The notes under the pieces: generated by a model
Databases searched by the model: none
Told to the model about the DNA's origin: nothing
What the model saw: the letters and a program-made list of their open reading frames with translations, nothing else
Position numbers and translations under genes: made by a program
Shown here: in pieces, positions 7,855 through 16,945 of the stretch
Layout of the letters: each line of letters begins with the position of its first letter
How positions within the stretch are numbered: the first letter of the stretch is position 1
DNA from: JACKII01 sp963807085
GTDB lineage: Bacteria; Pseudomonadota; Alphaproteobacteria; Bin95
Direction: 5' to 3'
Length of the DNA stretch: 64,000 nt
Assembly (NCBI GenBank): GCA_963807085.1
Contig: CAWEBB010000032.1
Span: 372,001-436,000, forward strand

Positions 7855-8886
7855 ATGCTCGCCCTGCGCAAAACCGGCCCCGAATTCGGCGCCGTCCTGG
7901 AACAAGTGCCCGAGCCGGGATTGGCCGAAGGCATGGTCATGGTCGAGGTGGACGCCGCCGGCATATGCGGCTCCGACATCCACATGTACGAGTGGACCAG
8001 CGGCTATGAATGGCTGATTCCCGCGCTGCCCGTCACCATGGGGCACGAGTTTGCGGGCCGCGTCGCAGAGATCGGCCCCGGCGTCTCGGGCCTGGCCGAG
8101 GGCCAGCCGGTGGTGGTGATGCCCAGCTATACCTGCGACGCTTGTGATGCCTGCCGGAGCGGCAAGCCCGACTTCTGCACCAACCGCAAGTCCATTGGCC
8201 TCAGCGTCAACGGCGGCTTCGCGCCGCGCGTGCCGGTGCCGGCGCGCTGCTGTCTGCCCCTCGGCAACACGGTGGCGCCGCACATCGCCGCCCTGGCCGA
8301 GCCCTTCTGCGTCGGCGACCGCGCGGTTGAGTTCGGCGACGTGGAGCCCGGCCAGAATGTCGTCGTGCTGGGGCCAGGCATTATCGGCCTTTCCACCGCC
8401 TATATCGCGAAGAAGCGCGGCGCGGCATCGGTCACCATCGTCGGCAAGAACGATCCGCTGCGGCTCGGCATTGCGGCGAAAATCGGCATCGAAAATGTCA
8501 TTGACCTGGGTGAGGGCGGTACGCTCGCCGACCATATTCCCGAGCGCAGCGTCGACCGGGTGTTCGAGGCGACCGGCTTTGCGGAAAGCGTTACCCAAGG
8601 GCTCGGACTGCTGCGCGACTTCGGTATCATGACCGCCATCGGCATCCATCACGCGCCCGCGCCTATTGACATTACGCCGTTCGTCCGGCGCAAGCTGCAA
8701 CTGCGCGGCGCCCATGGCAGCGGACGCGAGAACTGGGACCGGGTGCTGGCCATGCTGCCCGAAGCCGCCAGCGATCTGGAGCACATCGTGACCCACCAGA
8801 TTCCGCTGGCAGAGGGGATCGAGGGCTTCGAAATGAGCCGCCGGCGCGAGGCTTGCAAAGTGGTGATCCGACCTCAGATGCAATGA
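7855..8886 (+). CDS. Zinc-dependent MDR alcohol dehydrogenase (sorbitol/threonine dehydrogenase-like)
   Basis: 343 residues. Catalytic zinc site: Cys of AAGICGSDIHMYEW and His-Glu of TMGHEFAGRVAEIG. Structural zinc site: the four Cys in CDACDACRSGKPDFC. The NAD(P)-binding Rossmann loop is VVVLGPGIIGLSTAY. The layout matches polyol and L-threonine dehydrogenases; the exact alcohol cannot be told. RBS GGGAGGAA is well placed before the ATG. It is followed by a VOC protein and a crotonase on the same strand with gaps under 70 bp, so a small catabolic operon is possible. Confidence 0.85.
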   Translation: MLALRKTGPEFGAVLEQVPEPGLAEGMVMVEVDAAGICGSDIHMYEWTSGYEWLIPALPVTMGHEFAGRVAEIGPGVSGLAEGQPVVVMPSYTCDACDACRSGKPDFCTNRKSIGLSVNGGFAPRVPVPARCCLPLGNTVAPHIAALAEPFCVGDRAVEFGDVEPGQNVVVLGPGIIGLSTAYIAKKRGAASVTIVGKNDPLRLGIAAKIGIENVIDLGEGGTLADHIPERSVDRVFEATGFAESVTQGLGLLRDFGIMTAIGIHHAPAPIDITPFVRRKLQLRGAHGSGRENWDRVLAMLPEAASDLEHIVTHQIPLAEGIEGFEMSRRREACKVVIRPQMQ

Positions 8887-8954
8887 AGCGCCGGGTCGAT
8901 ATCCGGTAACAACACTCGATAATACCCCACGGGGACGCGGCAGGAGGCATTTTC

Positions 8955-9377
8955 ATGAGCGTTGACATCGGTCTGACCCACATTGCGCTAAAGGCAAGCG
9001 ACCTGGACGCCAGCATTCGCTTTTATGCGGAGTACGCGAACATGAGCGTCGTGCATATGCGCGAGGAAGATACCGGTGTCCGCGTCGCCTGGTTGTCGGA
9101 CAAGACCCGCCCTTTCGTCATCGTGCTGATGGAATCGGACGACGTGGCGACGGTCCTGGCCCCCTTCAGCCATTTGGGTGTCGGTTGCGCCAGCCGCGAG
9201 GAGGTGGACCGCTATGCCGACAAGGCCCGGGCGGGCGGGATTCTGGCTCAGGAACCCTCCGACTATGGCTATCCGGTCGGCTATCTCGCCATGTTTCGGG
9301 ATCCGGATGGCCATATGCTGGAACTCTCCCACGGCCAGGAAGTCGGTCTGAAGGTTGACGAGGCGCGCGGCGGCTGA
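8955..9377 (+). CDS. VOC (glyoxalase/bleomycin resistance/dioxygenase) family protein
   Basis: 140 residues forming two paired beta-alpha-beta-beta-beta modules: LTHIALKASDLDASIRFY at the start and FSHLGVGC plus MFRDPDGHMLELSH at the end. H9, the His of SHLGV and the Glu of MLELS are the likely metal ligands. Members are lyases, isomerases, dioxygenases or drug-binding proteins, and the substrate cannot be inferred. RBS GGAGG lies 9 bases upstream of the ATG. Confidence 0.85.
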   Translation: MSVDIGLTHIALKASDLDASIRFYAEYANMSVVHMREEDTGVRVAWLSDKTRPFVIVLMESDDVATVLAPFSHLGVGCASREEVDRYADKARAGGILAQEPSDYGYPVGYLAMFRDPDGHMLELSHGQEVGLKVDEARGG

Positions 9378-9421
9378 CCCAATAGCTTCCCCGCTCGCTT
9401 TAACCGAAGGCGTTCCTAGAT

Positions 9422-10096
9422 TTGTCAGAGATCGTCACCTATTCGCTCGCCGGTGGCATCGCCACGCTCGCCATGGACGACGGCAAGGCGAACGCCATGA
9501 CGCCCGCCATGTCCGCCGCCATCGATGGGGGGCTTGACCGGGCAGCCGCCGACGGCGCGAAAGCCGTGGTGATCCGCGGACGGCAGGGACTGCTCTCCGG
9601 GGGTTTCGATCTGAAAATTATCCGCGGCGAGGATGAGGCGCTGAAGGTACAGATGCGGGAGGCGGGCATGGCGCTGCTGGAGCGGCTCTATCTCTCGCCG
9701 TTGCCGATCGTGTTCGCCGCGACCGGCCATGCGGTCGCCATGGGGGCGCTGCTGCTGTTTTCGGGCGACTGGCGTGTCGGTCTGCGCGGCGATTTCAGGA
9801 TAGGCCTGAACGAGACCGGCATCGGCCTCTCCCTGCCGATTGCGGGCTTGGAACTGGCGCGCGACCGGCTGCTGCCGACGGCCCTGAGTGAGGCGGCAAT
9901 CAACGCGACGCTCTATTCGCCGGACGCGGCCGCCCAAATAGGCTATCTGGACGAGGCCGCCGATGCTGCCGATTTCGACGCCAGGGTACAGGCGGCGGCC
10001 GAGCGTCTGGCCGCGCTGGATGCGGATGCGTTCGCGCTGACCAAACGGCGGGTGCGCCAGCCGACCATCGACCGGATCCGGGGGCTGGGAGCTTAA
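9422..10096 (+). CDS. Crotonase/enoyl-CoA hydratase-isomerase family protein (TTG start)
   Basis: 224 residues. The natural N-terminus (SEIVTYSLAGGIATLAMDDGKANAM) requires the TTG at 9422; the next ATG would delete the first strands of the fold. The oxyanion-hole loops are GRQGLLSGGFDLK and AATGHAVAMGALLLFSGD. It is shorter than typical hydratases (about 260) but complete at both ends of the core fold. The usual catalytic Glu pair is not obvious (a Glu is present in LNETGIGL), so hydratase, isomerase or thioesterase activity is open. It is the last gene of the small rightward cluster. Confidence 0.8.
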   Translation: MSEIVTYSLAGGIATLAMDDGKANAMTPAMSAAIDGGLDRAAADGAKAVVIRGRQGLLSGGFDLKIIRGEDEALKVQMREAGMALLERLYLSPLPIVFAATGHAVAMGALLLFSGDWRVGLRGDFRIGLNETGIGLSLPIAGLELARDRLLPTALSEAAINATLYSPDAAAQIGYLDEAADAADFDARVQAAAERLAALDADAFALTKRRVRQPTIDRIRGLGA

Positions 10097-10439
10097 GGGA
10101 CTGCGAGCCAAACGGCTCCTATCCTCCGCGCTTCTTCGCTGCCCCTCTTGGTCGTTTCCTCCTCGGAACGGCGAAGCCTTTCCCGGTATCTTCTTCTCCG
10201 GACGGGCGATGCCGTATGCGGGGTCTCGCGGTCCGAACCGTGCCGAAAAGCCCCGAAATCATGGATTCCGGACAGCACCTGGCGGCGCTTTCGGGGATGA
10301 GAGTGGGGGAGGGCGGCGATCTGGCTTGATCGGGTTGCAGAACCGGCCGCCTCCCATGAGAATTATGGTACGGTCGTCGCAATCGGCGCATCCTGCCGCG
10401 CCGCCCCGCAAGACCGTGCCGGAGGAGCCCGCCACACCC
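10097..10439 (+). other. Intergenic region upstream of MFS gene, no gene recognised
   Basis: 343 bp with no convincing coding frame, RNA gene or terminator. An in-frame extension of the MFS gene back to 10209 has no transporter character and low-quality composition, so it is treated as leader. GGAGGAG at about 10421-10427 is the RBS of the next gene. Confidence 0.5.
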
Positions 10440-11663
10440 ATGCCTGCCGTAACGGCCGCCAAACGATCGATCCTTCTCTGGATGTGCTGCCTGACCCACG
10501 CCGTGCAGGACGGGCTCAGCGCTGCGGTCTATGTGCTGCTGCCGGTGCTGGCCCAGTCACTCGGACTCAATCTGGGCGAGGTCGGCCTGTTCAAGGGCCT
10601 GAAAAGCCTTGCCCAGGGCCTGCTGGAGATCGTCTCCGGCCTCGCCTCCGAGCGCTTCGGCGACGCGGTGCTGCTGGTCTTCGGCCTCGTGGTCGCGGGC
10701 TCGGGCTACCTGCTGTTCTCGCTGGCAGATGGAGCCACGGGCGTCCTCGTCTGCCTGATCCTGGTCGGCGTCGGCACCGCCTTTCAGCATGCCCCGTCCT
10801 CTGCCCTGGTCAGCCGCGCCTATGCCGCCGGCGGCCGCCGGGGGGCGCTGGGGCTTTACAACTCGTCCGGCGACGCCGGCAAACTGGCCTTTACGACCAG
10901 CTTCAGCCTGGCCATCGGCGCCGGATTGGCTTGGTCGTCCGCCACCTTCGCCTTCGGCCTCTTGGCTATGCTGGCGGCCGCGATTGTGCTGGTGGGGCTG
11001 CGCGCGCAGATCCGTGCCGCCCGGAACCGCAGCGCACCGACCCGGTCGGCGACGGGAGAGGCGGCCGGAGGCTGGGGCATCTTGGATAGGCAGGGCTTTG
11101 CCGCTCTGCTGGCGGTGGTGTTCCTCGACAGCATGGTGCAGGCCGGTGCCCTGACCTTCGCCGCATTCCTGATGCTGGCCAAGGGCGTGCCGCTCTATAT
11201 CGCGACCTTCGCCGCCACCGCCATTCTGATCGGCGGCATGTTCGGCAAGGCGATCTGCGGTTTCCTCGCCGACCGGATCGGCGTGCGCACCGCCTTTACC
11301 CTGGTCCAGTTGCTGACCGGTCTGGGCATTGCCGCCGCGGTGTTCACGCCCGGCTATTGGGCCTACGCGCTGCTGCCCTTCCTGGGCGTGGTGTTACAGG
11401 GCTCGACCTCGATCACCTACAGCATGGTCAACGACTTCGTGCACGAGAGCCGGGCCTCGCGCGGGTTTGCGCTGGTTTACGCCGCCTCCAGCTTTTCCTC
11501 GGTGGCGGGGCCGCTCAGCTTTGGCCTGATCGGCGACGCGCACGGCATCGAGGCGGCGATGCTGGTCATGGCTGGCGTGGCTGTGCTGGCTATCCCGCCC
11601 TGCCTCTATCTGCGCTTGAGCCGGACCGCGGCCGAGACCCCTTCCGCGGTCGGGGCAGAATAG
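10440..11663 (+). CDS. MFS transporter
   Basis: 407 residues from the ATG at 10440, preceded by GGAGGAG. The protein is almost entirely hydrophobic, with about 12 membrane segments and the loop between helices 2 and 3 (ASERFGDAVLL) where the MFS G-x-x-x-D-R-x-G motif normally lies, here diverged. A second MFS-like motif, GFLADRIGVRTAF, occurs in the C-terminal half. Substrate is not deducible. It stands alone between the crotonase and the TauD-type oxygenase. Confidence 0.85.
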   Translation: MPAVTAAKRSILLWMCCLTHAVQDGLSAAVYVLLPVLAQSLGLNLGEVGLFKGLKSLAQGLLEIVSGLASERFGDAVLLVFGLVVAGSGYLLFSLADGATGVLVCLILVGVGTAFQHAPSSALVSRAYAAGGRRGALGLYNSSGDAGKLAFTTSFSLAIGAGLAWSSATFAFGLLAMLAAAIVLVGLRAQIRAARNRSAPTRSATGEAAGGWGILDRQGFAALLAVVFLDSMVQAGALTFAAFLMLAKGVPLYIATFAATAILIGGMFGKAICGFLADRIGVRTAFTLVQLLTGLGIAAAVFTPGYWAYALLPFLGVVLQGSTSITYSMVNDFVHESRASRGFALVYAASSFSSVAGPLSFGLIGDAHGIEAAMLVMAGVAVLAIPPCLYLRLSRTAAETPSAVGAE

Positions 11664-11779
11664 GAAGCCCTCTGCCGGCTTCATCGCGCCTCGATCAACA
11701 TTTTTGATTTGCTTCCGCCGCCCGTTTGGCGCGAGCATAGGGGCCAAGTTTTCGGCATCGCCTTTTGGAGGAATTTGTC

Positions 11780-12676
11780 ATGCCAACCGTCACGCCCTTG
11801 GACCGTAGCTTCGGCGCCGTTATCACCGACATCAAGCTGGGCGCCATGTCCGACGCGGAATGGAAGGTGGTCGAAGACGCATTTCACGAATATGCAGCAT
11901 TGGTCTTTCCGGCCCAGCACCTGAGCAACGAGGAGCATGTCGCCTTCGGCGAGCGCTTCGGCGCGATCGAGATCCTGCGGGGCGACGGCGAAAAATACGC
12001 CATGATTTCCAACAAGGCTGCCGACGGTCACGTGCTGACGCCGGAAGAAAAGCGCTACCAGACGTTGCGCGGTAATGAGGGCTGGCATACCGACTCGAGC
12101 TATATGCCGCTCGCCGCCAAAGCATCCTGCCTGACGGCCATCACCGTGCCGAGCGCCGGTGGCCAGACCGAATTGGCCGACATGCGTGACGCCTACGACA
12201 AGCTCGACCCCGCCATGAAAAAGAAGATCGAGAACCTGGTTGCCTACCACTCGCTCTACGCCAGCCAGGCGAAGGCGGGCTTCGTCTTCAAGACAGGTGA
12301 GAGCTATGGCTTCCACAAACACGGCGCGCCGATCCGGCCGCTGGTGAAGGTGCATCCGGTGACGGGCCGGAAGTCGCTGTTCATCGGCCGCCACGCCTTC
12401 CGAATCCCCGGGATGGATGATGCCGAGGCGCAAAAGCTGCTCGACGACCTGCTGGAATTCGCCACCCAGGCACCGCGCACCTATTCGCACCAATGGCAGC
12501 CGGGCGACGTGATGATATGGGACAATCGCTGCGTCCTGCACCGCGCCTGCCCCTATGACTACAGCGAGCCCCGGGTGATGCGCCATGTGCGTGTTGCGGG
12601 CGATCCGGCGAGCGACCTGGTCGAGACGGCCCCCGACGAACGCGCCGACGCCTATGAACCGGTCGCTGCGGAGTAG
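11780..12676 (+). CDS. TauD/TfdA family Fe(II)/2-oxoglutarate dioxygenase
   Basis: 298 residues; start at 11780 supported by TTTTGGAGGAA. The jelly-roll iron site is complete: H-x-D in GWHTDSSYM and the distal His in CVLHRACPYDY, with the 2-oxoglutarate-binding Arg in EPRVMRHVRV. The family couples 2-oxoglutarate decarboxylation to hydroxylation of substrates such as taurine, alkyl sulfates or chlorophenoxyacetates; which applies here is unknown. A second TauD-type gene lies at 45912, and two other oxygenases of this superfamily are in the window. Confidence 0.88.
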   Translation: MPTVTPLDRSFGAVITDIKLGAMSDAEWKVVEDAFHEYAALVFPAQHLSNEEHVAFGERFGAIEILRGDGEKYAMISNKAADGHVLTPEEKRYQTLRGNEGWHTDSSYMPLAAKASCLTAITVPSAGGQTELADMRDAYDKLDPAMKKKIENLVAYHSLYASQAKAGFVFKTGESYGFHKHGAPIRPLVKVHPVTGRKSLFIGRHAFRIPGMDDAEAQKLLDDLLEFATQAPRTYSHQWQPGDVMIWDNRCVLHRACPYDYSEPRVMRHVRVAGDPASDLVETAPDERADAYEPVAAE

Positions 12677-12715
12677 GTGCGTCCGGCGTTAGGTGTCGCA
12701 GGCAGTAGGGGCGGC

Positions 12716-12802
12716 TGGTGCGGGCGGCCGGACTCGAACCGGCACTCGCTTAACGCGAAACAGATTTTAAGTCTGCTGTGTCTACCATTTCACCACGCCC
12801 GC
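12716..12802 (-). tRNA. tRNA-Leu (anticodon UAA)
   Basis: On the minus strand GCGGGCG starts the acceptor stem and CGCCCGC closes it, followed by discriminator A and an encoded CCA. The anticodon loop is CTTAAAA with anticodon TAA. A long variable arm (GCGTTAAGCG region) marks a class II tRNA, and the T arm reads GCCGGTTCGAGTCCGGC. Leucine UAA is the clear assignment. Confidence 0.95.
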
Positions 12803-12931
12803 GGGACAGGCAGTATCAGTAGCCAACGCGCCGAACCGCCGCAAGCGGATAGGATGTCCTATGCGGGACCAAGCCTGCAACCCGTTCCTGCCACCGACTA
12901 TCTGCTGCAATTTACCCGAAAACCGCAGCTA

Positions 12932-13702
12932 TCAGACGCCGCGTTCCTTCTGAATCTTGTCCCAGGCGGCATTGATAGCGGCCATCTTCTCCGTCGCGAT
13001 CTGAATCGCTTCCTGGGGCAAGCCTTCGGCCATTAGCCGGTCGGGGTGGAACTCGCGCACCAGCTCCAGGTGCTTGCGCCGGATTTCCACCGTTGGCGCA
13101 GTCCGGTCTACGCCCAAAACGCGATAGGGGTCGCTCTCGTCCGGACCCAGATGGCTTTCGCGAATCCGCTCAAACGCATGGCCGCCAAAGCCAAAGATCT
13201 CTGCCACGCGGCGCAGGAACTCCAGTTCGCCCGGGTGAACGCGACCGTCGGCCTTGGCGATTTCAAACAGGCAATCGAGCACCTGTTCCCGCACCGCCGG
13301 ACTGTCGCGCAGCAGCCGGTTCAGCTGGTTGGCGTAGGACTCGAAGCCGGCAATGTCGGTCTTCGCCTGGTTGAACAGGCGGGCAACGTTCTGCTCTTCG
13401 CCCGGGGCGAAGGTGAACAGGCGGCGGAAAGCGGCGATCTCGTCCCGCGTGACGACGCCGTCCGCCTTGGCCATCTTGGCCGCCAGCGCGATGACGCCGA
13501 TGGTAAAGCCGATCTGGCGGGTAACGTCTTCGTCATCGTCAGGCTGCGCAGGGTGTTCGGGCGGTTCGAGCCGGTCCACCCGGTCTTCGTCGCGCGGCTG
13601 GTCCAGGGCGAAATGGCCGGCGGCCGCGCCCAGCAACGCCCCCAACGGACCGGCCAAAGCCAACCCGGCCGCGCCGCCCAGGATTTTTCCCCAAATACTC
13701 AT
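12932..13702 (-). CDS. DjlA-like TerB/DnaJ-domain protein
   Basis: 256 residues starting at MSIWGKILGG. An N-terminal Gly/Ala-rich hydrophobic segment (about 5-32) could be a membrane anchor. A TerB-like helical domain follows (about 62-185, with AKADGVVTRDEI and AKADGRVHPGELEFL), then a C-terminal J domain (about 193-255) with the invariant HPD in REFHPDRL. DjlA is an inner-membrane DnaK co-chaperone with the same TerB-J order. The gene is divergent from the oxygenase fusion at 13818, and tRNA-Leu lies 130 bp downstream. Confidence 0.85.
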   Translation of the reverse strand: MSIWGKILGGAAGLALAGPLGALLGAAAGHFALDQPRDEDRVDRLEPPEHPAQPDDDEDVTRQIGFTIGVIALAAKMAKADGVVTRDEIAAFRRLFTFAPGEEQNVARLFNQAKTDIAGFESYANQLNRLLRDSPAVREQVLDCLFEIAKADGRVHPGELEFLRRVAEIFGFGGHAFERIRESHLGPDESDPYRVLGVDRTAPTVEIRRKHLELVREFHPDRLMAEGLPQEAIQIATEKMAAINAAWDKIQKERGV

Positions 13703-13817
13703 CGTTCCGGCCCTCACGCCTAAGCGTCGCCCCGGTTCCTCTGGACCGAGTTCGGCACGCTCCAGCAAACTATCCAGCATGCGATCCTGCAACGTGGCAA
13801 ATAGACAAGATTGAGCG

Positions 13818-14888
13818 ATGGCACAACAACAACCGCGCCTGGAAGTCGGCGATATTGCGCCGGCATTCGAAGCGCCGGACGCCGATGGCAAGCCTGTCGA
13901 CCTGGCGGCTGATTCCGTCAGCGGCAAACCCCATATGATGGTGTTCGTCCGCGATCCGCAAAATCCCGCGACCATTGCCGGCCTGCAAGATCTGGCGGCG
14001 TGGGCGGAGCGTCTTGCGGACTTGGCTTGCGAGACGTTCGTTCTGCTGCCGCTGCAGCCGCTCCAGGCGGCGGCGTACCGACGGGAGAATGCCATACCCT
14101 TTCGCGTGCTCTCTGATCCGAACCAGGACGCCGCACGCCGGCTGGCGCCACAATTGTTCGATGCGGCCGGCCCGCCCATGGTGACGGTGGTGCTGCGGCC
14201 GAACCGGCATGTGATGGTCGTGCTGGAAGACTCTGCCTCCGACCATGGCGACCTCGCCTGCGCCCATATCGAGACGTTGGCGGCCCAGCGCGCACACCGC
14301 AGAGGCGAGGCGCACCCGCCCGTCCTGATGGTGCCGGACGTGCTCAGCCCGAAGGATTGCCAGCGTCTGATCACGATCTTCGCCATGCAGGGAAACGAAT
14401 ATCTGGAGCCAGGCCACGGCACCCAGGGCCGGACCCAGGACTACAAGATGCGCATCCCCGACTACGGCCGGAATGACCGCATCGACCACTGGGTCATCAA
14501 TGCGGAGACGACCAAGTTTATCGCCCAACGCCTCGGCCAGCGGGTGATTCCGGAAATTCAGAAAGCCTTTCATTACAAGATCACGAAATACGAACGCTTT
14601 CGGATCGGCCGGTATGTGGCGGCGGAGGGCGATATCGTCGGCGCGGCGCACGGCCACCGCGACAACACCGAGCCGCAGGTCGCCTATCGCCGCTTTGCCT
14701 GCTCGGTCAACCTGAACAGCGAGGCGTTCGAGGGCGGCGGCCTGATCTTCCCGGAATATGGCGGTCAGGAATACGCGCCGCGCACCGGCGAAGCGTTGAT
14801 CTTCTCCTCGTCGCTCCTGCACGAGGTCAGGCCCGTGTCGAAAGGCACCCGCTATGCCGTGCTCAGTTTTCTCTATGGCGATACCTGA
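13818..14888 (+). CDS. Peroxiredoxin-fold / prolyl 4-hydroxylase-type 2OG-Fe(II) oxygenase fusion
   Basis: 356 residues in two domains. Residues 1-155 have the AhpC/TSA thioredoxin-like pattern (GDIAPAFEAPDADGKPVDL, MVFVRDPQNPATIAGLQ, FRVLSDP), but where peroxiredoxins carry the peroxidatic Cys (T-x-x-C) the sequence is T52-I-A-G55. No other Cys could replace it, so peroxidase activity is unlikely. Residues 168-355 form a P4Hc double-stranded beta helix with H280-x-D282 (GHRDN) and H335 (LLHEV) as iron ligands, and R345 for 2-oxoglutarate. Such oxygenases hydroxylate proline or other residues. The dead peroxiredoxin domain may serve in binding or oligomerisation. Confidence 0.85.
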   Translation: MAQQQPRLEVGDIAPAFEAPDADGKPVDLAADSVSGKPHMMVFVRDPQNPATIAGLQDLAAWAERLADLACETFVLLPLQPLQAAAYRRENAIPFRVLSDPNQDAARRLAPQLFDAAGPPMVTVVLRPNRHVMVVLEDSASDHGDLACAHIETLAAQRAHRRGEAHPPVLMVPDVLSPKDCQRLITIFAMQGNEYLEPGHGTQGRTQDYKMRIPDYGRNDRIDHWVINAETTKFIAQRLGQRVIPEIQKAFHYKITKYERFRIGRYVAAEGDIVGAAHGHRDNTEPQVAYRRFACSVNLNSEAFEGGGLIFPEYGGQEYAPRTGEALIFSSSLLHEVRPVSKGTRYAVLSFLYGDT

Positions 14889-14891
14889 CGG

Positions 14892-15968
14892 CTAAAATCG
14901 GTCGGGCCGGTAAATCGACAAAGGCTCGGCCGGGCGGCCATGCAGGATCTCGTCGACGGCAAAGCGGCCGACGATCGGCGCGAGCGTCACACCGGAATGC
15001 ATGGCGGCGATGTAGAGGCCGTCTGCGTCCGCCGCAAAGCCGACCATGGGAAAGCCGTCCGGCGGGATGGGGCGATAGCCGAGGAAATGATGCTCCACCG
15101 CCAGCGCCTCCGCACCGCGCACGTTATGGGCGATCACTTCGAGCTCCTCGCGGATGGCGCGTTCGGCGGCGGCCCCGGGGGCGGGTTCTTCGGGAGGGAA
15201 ATTAGCGACGCTGATAAAGCGTCCGGCTGCGTCCTGCTTCATCTCGAAGCGCTGATTGACCACGATGCCGTTCATCAGCCGCGGCCCCGGCTTGCAATAG
15301 AAGCCGACGCCGGGCGTGGACGTCATCGGCACATTCGCCCCGGCGAGCGCGGCCAGGGCCCGGGTCTCGGTGCCGGCGGCGACCACGACGCAATCCGCGG
15401 CCAGTGTCTCGCCCGGAACCTGGACGGCCGTCACGCGGCCATTTTCCGTCTCGATGCCCGTCACCGGCGTTTGATGGCGGATTTCCGCCCCGGCTTCCCG
15501 CGCGGCGTCCAGCAGGGTGAGCGTCGCCTCCACCGGCAGCAATGCGCCTTCCGCCGGCATGTGCGCGGCGACCGGCGGCGGGTCTAGCAGGTTCGGCTCC
15601 AGGGCCAGAATGCGATCGCGCTCGATCAAGGTGAGGGGATAACCCCACGCCTGCCGCTCGGCGACGAAGCGTTCGGTTTCCTCCGGCGTGCTGCGCCAGG
15701 AAATGCAGCCTGACCACTCGATGGCGAACGCCCCCGCCAGCGTCTGGTCCAGGTCGCGCCACGCCTGCATGGCGTCCAGCCGCAACTGGACATACTCCCT
15801 CGCCAGACCGGAAGAGCCGTTCAGCCAGGCGAAGGAGGCCGCAGTGGTGCCCTGCACCGGGGCGCGGTGGTCCAGCAGCGTTACCGCCGCGTCCGCATCG
15901 GTCAGGTGGTAGGCGATGGAGGCGCCGACGATGCCGCCGCCGATGACAATGACTTTTCGATTGCGCAT
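14892..15968 (-). CDS. FAD-dependent oxidase/dehydrogenase, DAO family
   Basis: 358 residues. The dinucleotide motif VIVIGGGIVGASIAYHL lies at the N-terminus (about 5-21), followed by the DAO-fold features TAASFAWLNGSSG, ADCVVVAAGTETRALAAL and a C-terminal GYRPIPPDGFPMVGF / MHSGVTLAPIVGR block that closes the FAD site. It resembles D-amino-acid dehydrogenase (DadA), glycine or sarcosine oxidase relatives. Substrate is unknown. It converges with the oxygenase fusion (three bases between stops). A second, distinct DAO-family gene in this window is thiO. Confidence 0.85.
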   Translation of the reverse strand: MRNRKVIVIGGGIVGASIAYHLTDADAAVTLLDHRAPVQGTTAASFAWLNGSSGLAREYVQLRLDAMQAWRDLDQTLAGAFAIEWSGCISWRSTPEETERFVAERQAWGYPLTLIERDRILALEPNLLDPPPVAAHMPAEGALLPVEATLTLLDAAREAGAEIRHQTPVTGIETENGRVTAVQVPGETLAADCVVVAAGTETRALAALAGANVPMTSTPGVGFYCKPGPRLMNGIVVNQRFEMKQDAAGRFISVANFPPEEPAPGAAAERAIREELEVIAHNVRGAEALAVEHHFLGYRPIPPDGFPMVGFAADADGLYIAAMHSGVTLAPIVGRFAVDEILHGRPAEPLSIYRPDRF

Positions 15969-16021
15969 CTATCCGTCACTCCACACTCTGCCGACAGGTT
16001 AAATGGCGCGGGACCACATCT

Positions 16022-16840
16022 TTAGGCCGTGGTGCAGCCGGGAATAGGGCCGGCCTTCCGCTCGATTTCGATCAAGTCGCGCAGCTCCGCGTCTCCGATC
16101 GCGCCGGAAACGGCGGTGCGGCCGACGACAAGCCCCGGCGTTCCCCGAAAGCCGAATGCCTTCGCCAGCGCCGTGCTTCGGGCGACATCCCACGCGACTT
16201 CCGGGCTTTTCATATCGGCCAGCAGAAGTTGCGGGTCGATACCTTGCCGCTCGGCCAGGTTCGTCAGATAGCTCGTGTCGGGGACGAAACGGGTTTGCAT
16301 AAGCGTATGATGGAAGCGCCGATAGGAACCCTGGCGGCGGGCGGCGAGTGCCGCGCTGGCCATGATTTCCGACGAGGGACCGAGCGTGGGCCATTCATGC
16401 CAAACGACCCGGATGCTGTCGCGGCTGTCTTCCTCCAACGCCACCAGAATATCCAACAGCACCTTGCAATAGGGGCAATTATAGTCGGAAAAGGAGGCGA
16501 TCGGCACGATCCCCGCTGGTATGGCTTCGGATCCGAACAGCGCCCGGCAAGGGTGCGTTTCGACCCAATCGGCGGCCTTTTTTGCAGTCTGGCTAACGCC
16601 AGCCTCGATGCCTGCAAGGGGGCTCGGGCCCCCGGAAACCTGCCCGAGGGAAATGCGGCGGAACCCCGGCGGCCAGTTCAGGTCTTGGAACACGAAACGA
16701 TGGGGAATAAGCCGCTGGACGGCCGGCCAAGCGTGGAATCCAATGGCGGCCGCCCCGGCGATCCCGCCGAGCGCCAGCAATTGCCGCCGCGATTGATGGG
16801 ATGAGGCCGACCCGGTAGGGGGATTTTCTAGGTTTGGCAC
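16022..16840 (-). CDS. DsbA-family thiol oxidoreductase with Tat-like signal (GTG start)
   Basis: 272 residues starting at GTG with AAGG 7 bases upstream; no ATG is available before the signal sequence. The N-terminus has SRRQLLALGGIAGAAAIG, a twin-arginine-type signal followed by a hydrophobic stretch, so export is expected. The active site CPYC is at residues 122-125 (SDYNCPYCK), and the cis-Pro loop is FGFRGTPGLVVG. This is the DsbA/Com1-like layout of periplasmic disulfide or thiol oxidoreductases. A role in periplasmic protein folding or repair is likely. Confidence 0.85.
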   Translation of the reverse strand: MPNLENPPTGSASSHQSRRQLLALGGIAGAAAIGFHAWPAVQRLIPHRFVFQDLNWPPGFRRISLGQVSGGPSPLAGIEAGVSQTAKKAADWVETHPCRALFGSEAIPAGIVPIASFSDYNCPYCKVLLDILVALEEDSRDSIRVVWHEWPTLGPSSEIMASAALAARRQGSYRRFHHTLMQTRFVPDTSYLTNLAERQGIDPQLLLADMKSPEVAWDVARSTALAKAFGFRGTPGLVVGRTAVSGAIGDAELRDLIEIERKAGPIPGCTTA

Positions 16841-16945
16841 CGATAACCTTCAACTCTGTCCGATGGAATGCTTCTTTCTGTCAGCCGGTCTGCCCTCGCT
16901 GAGCCGGCTATGACCAGTCCATGCCCTTCCGGACATCCGGAAAAT

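Noticed and set aside
12932..14422. Long N-terminal extension of the DjlA-like gene
   Set aside because: The extra 240 codons are antisense to the peroxiredoxin-P4H gene; the natural start is MSIWGKILGG at 13702.
16927..16942. Hairpin TTCCGGACATCCGGAA as a terminator of the GT39 gene
   Set aside because: The loop is very small and no T-run follows on the minus strand.
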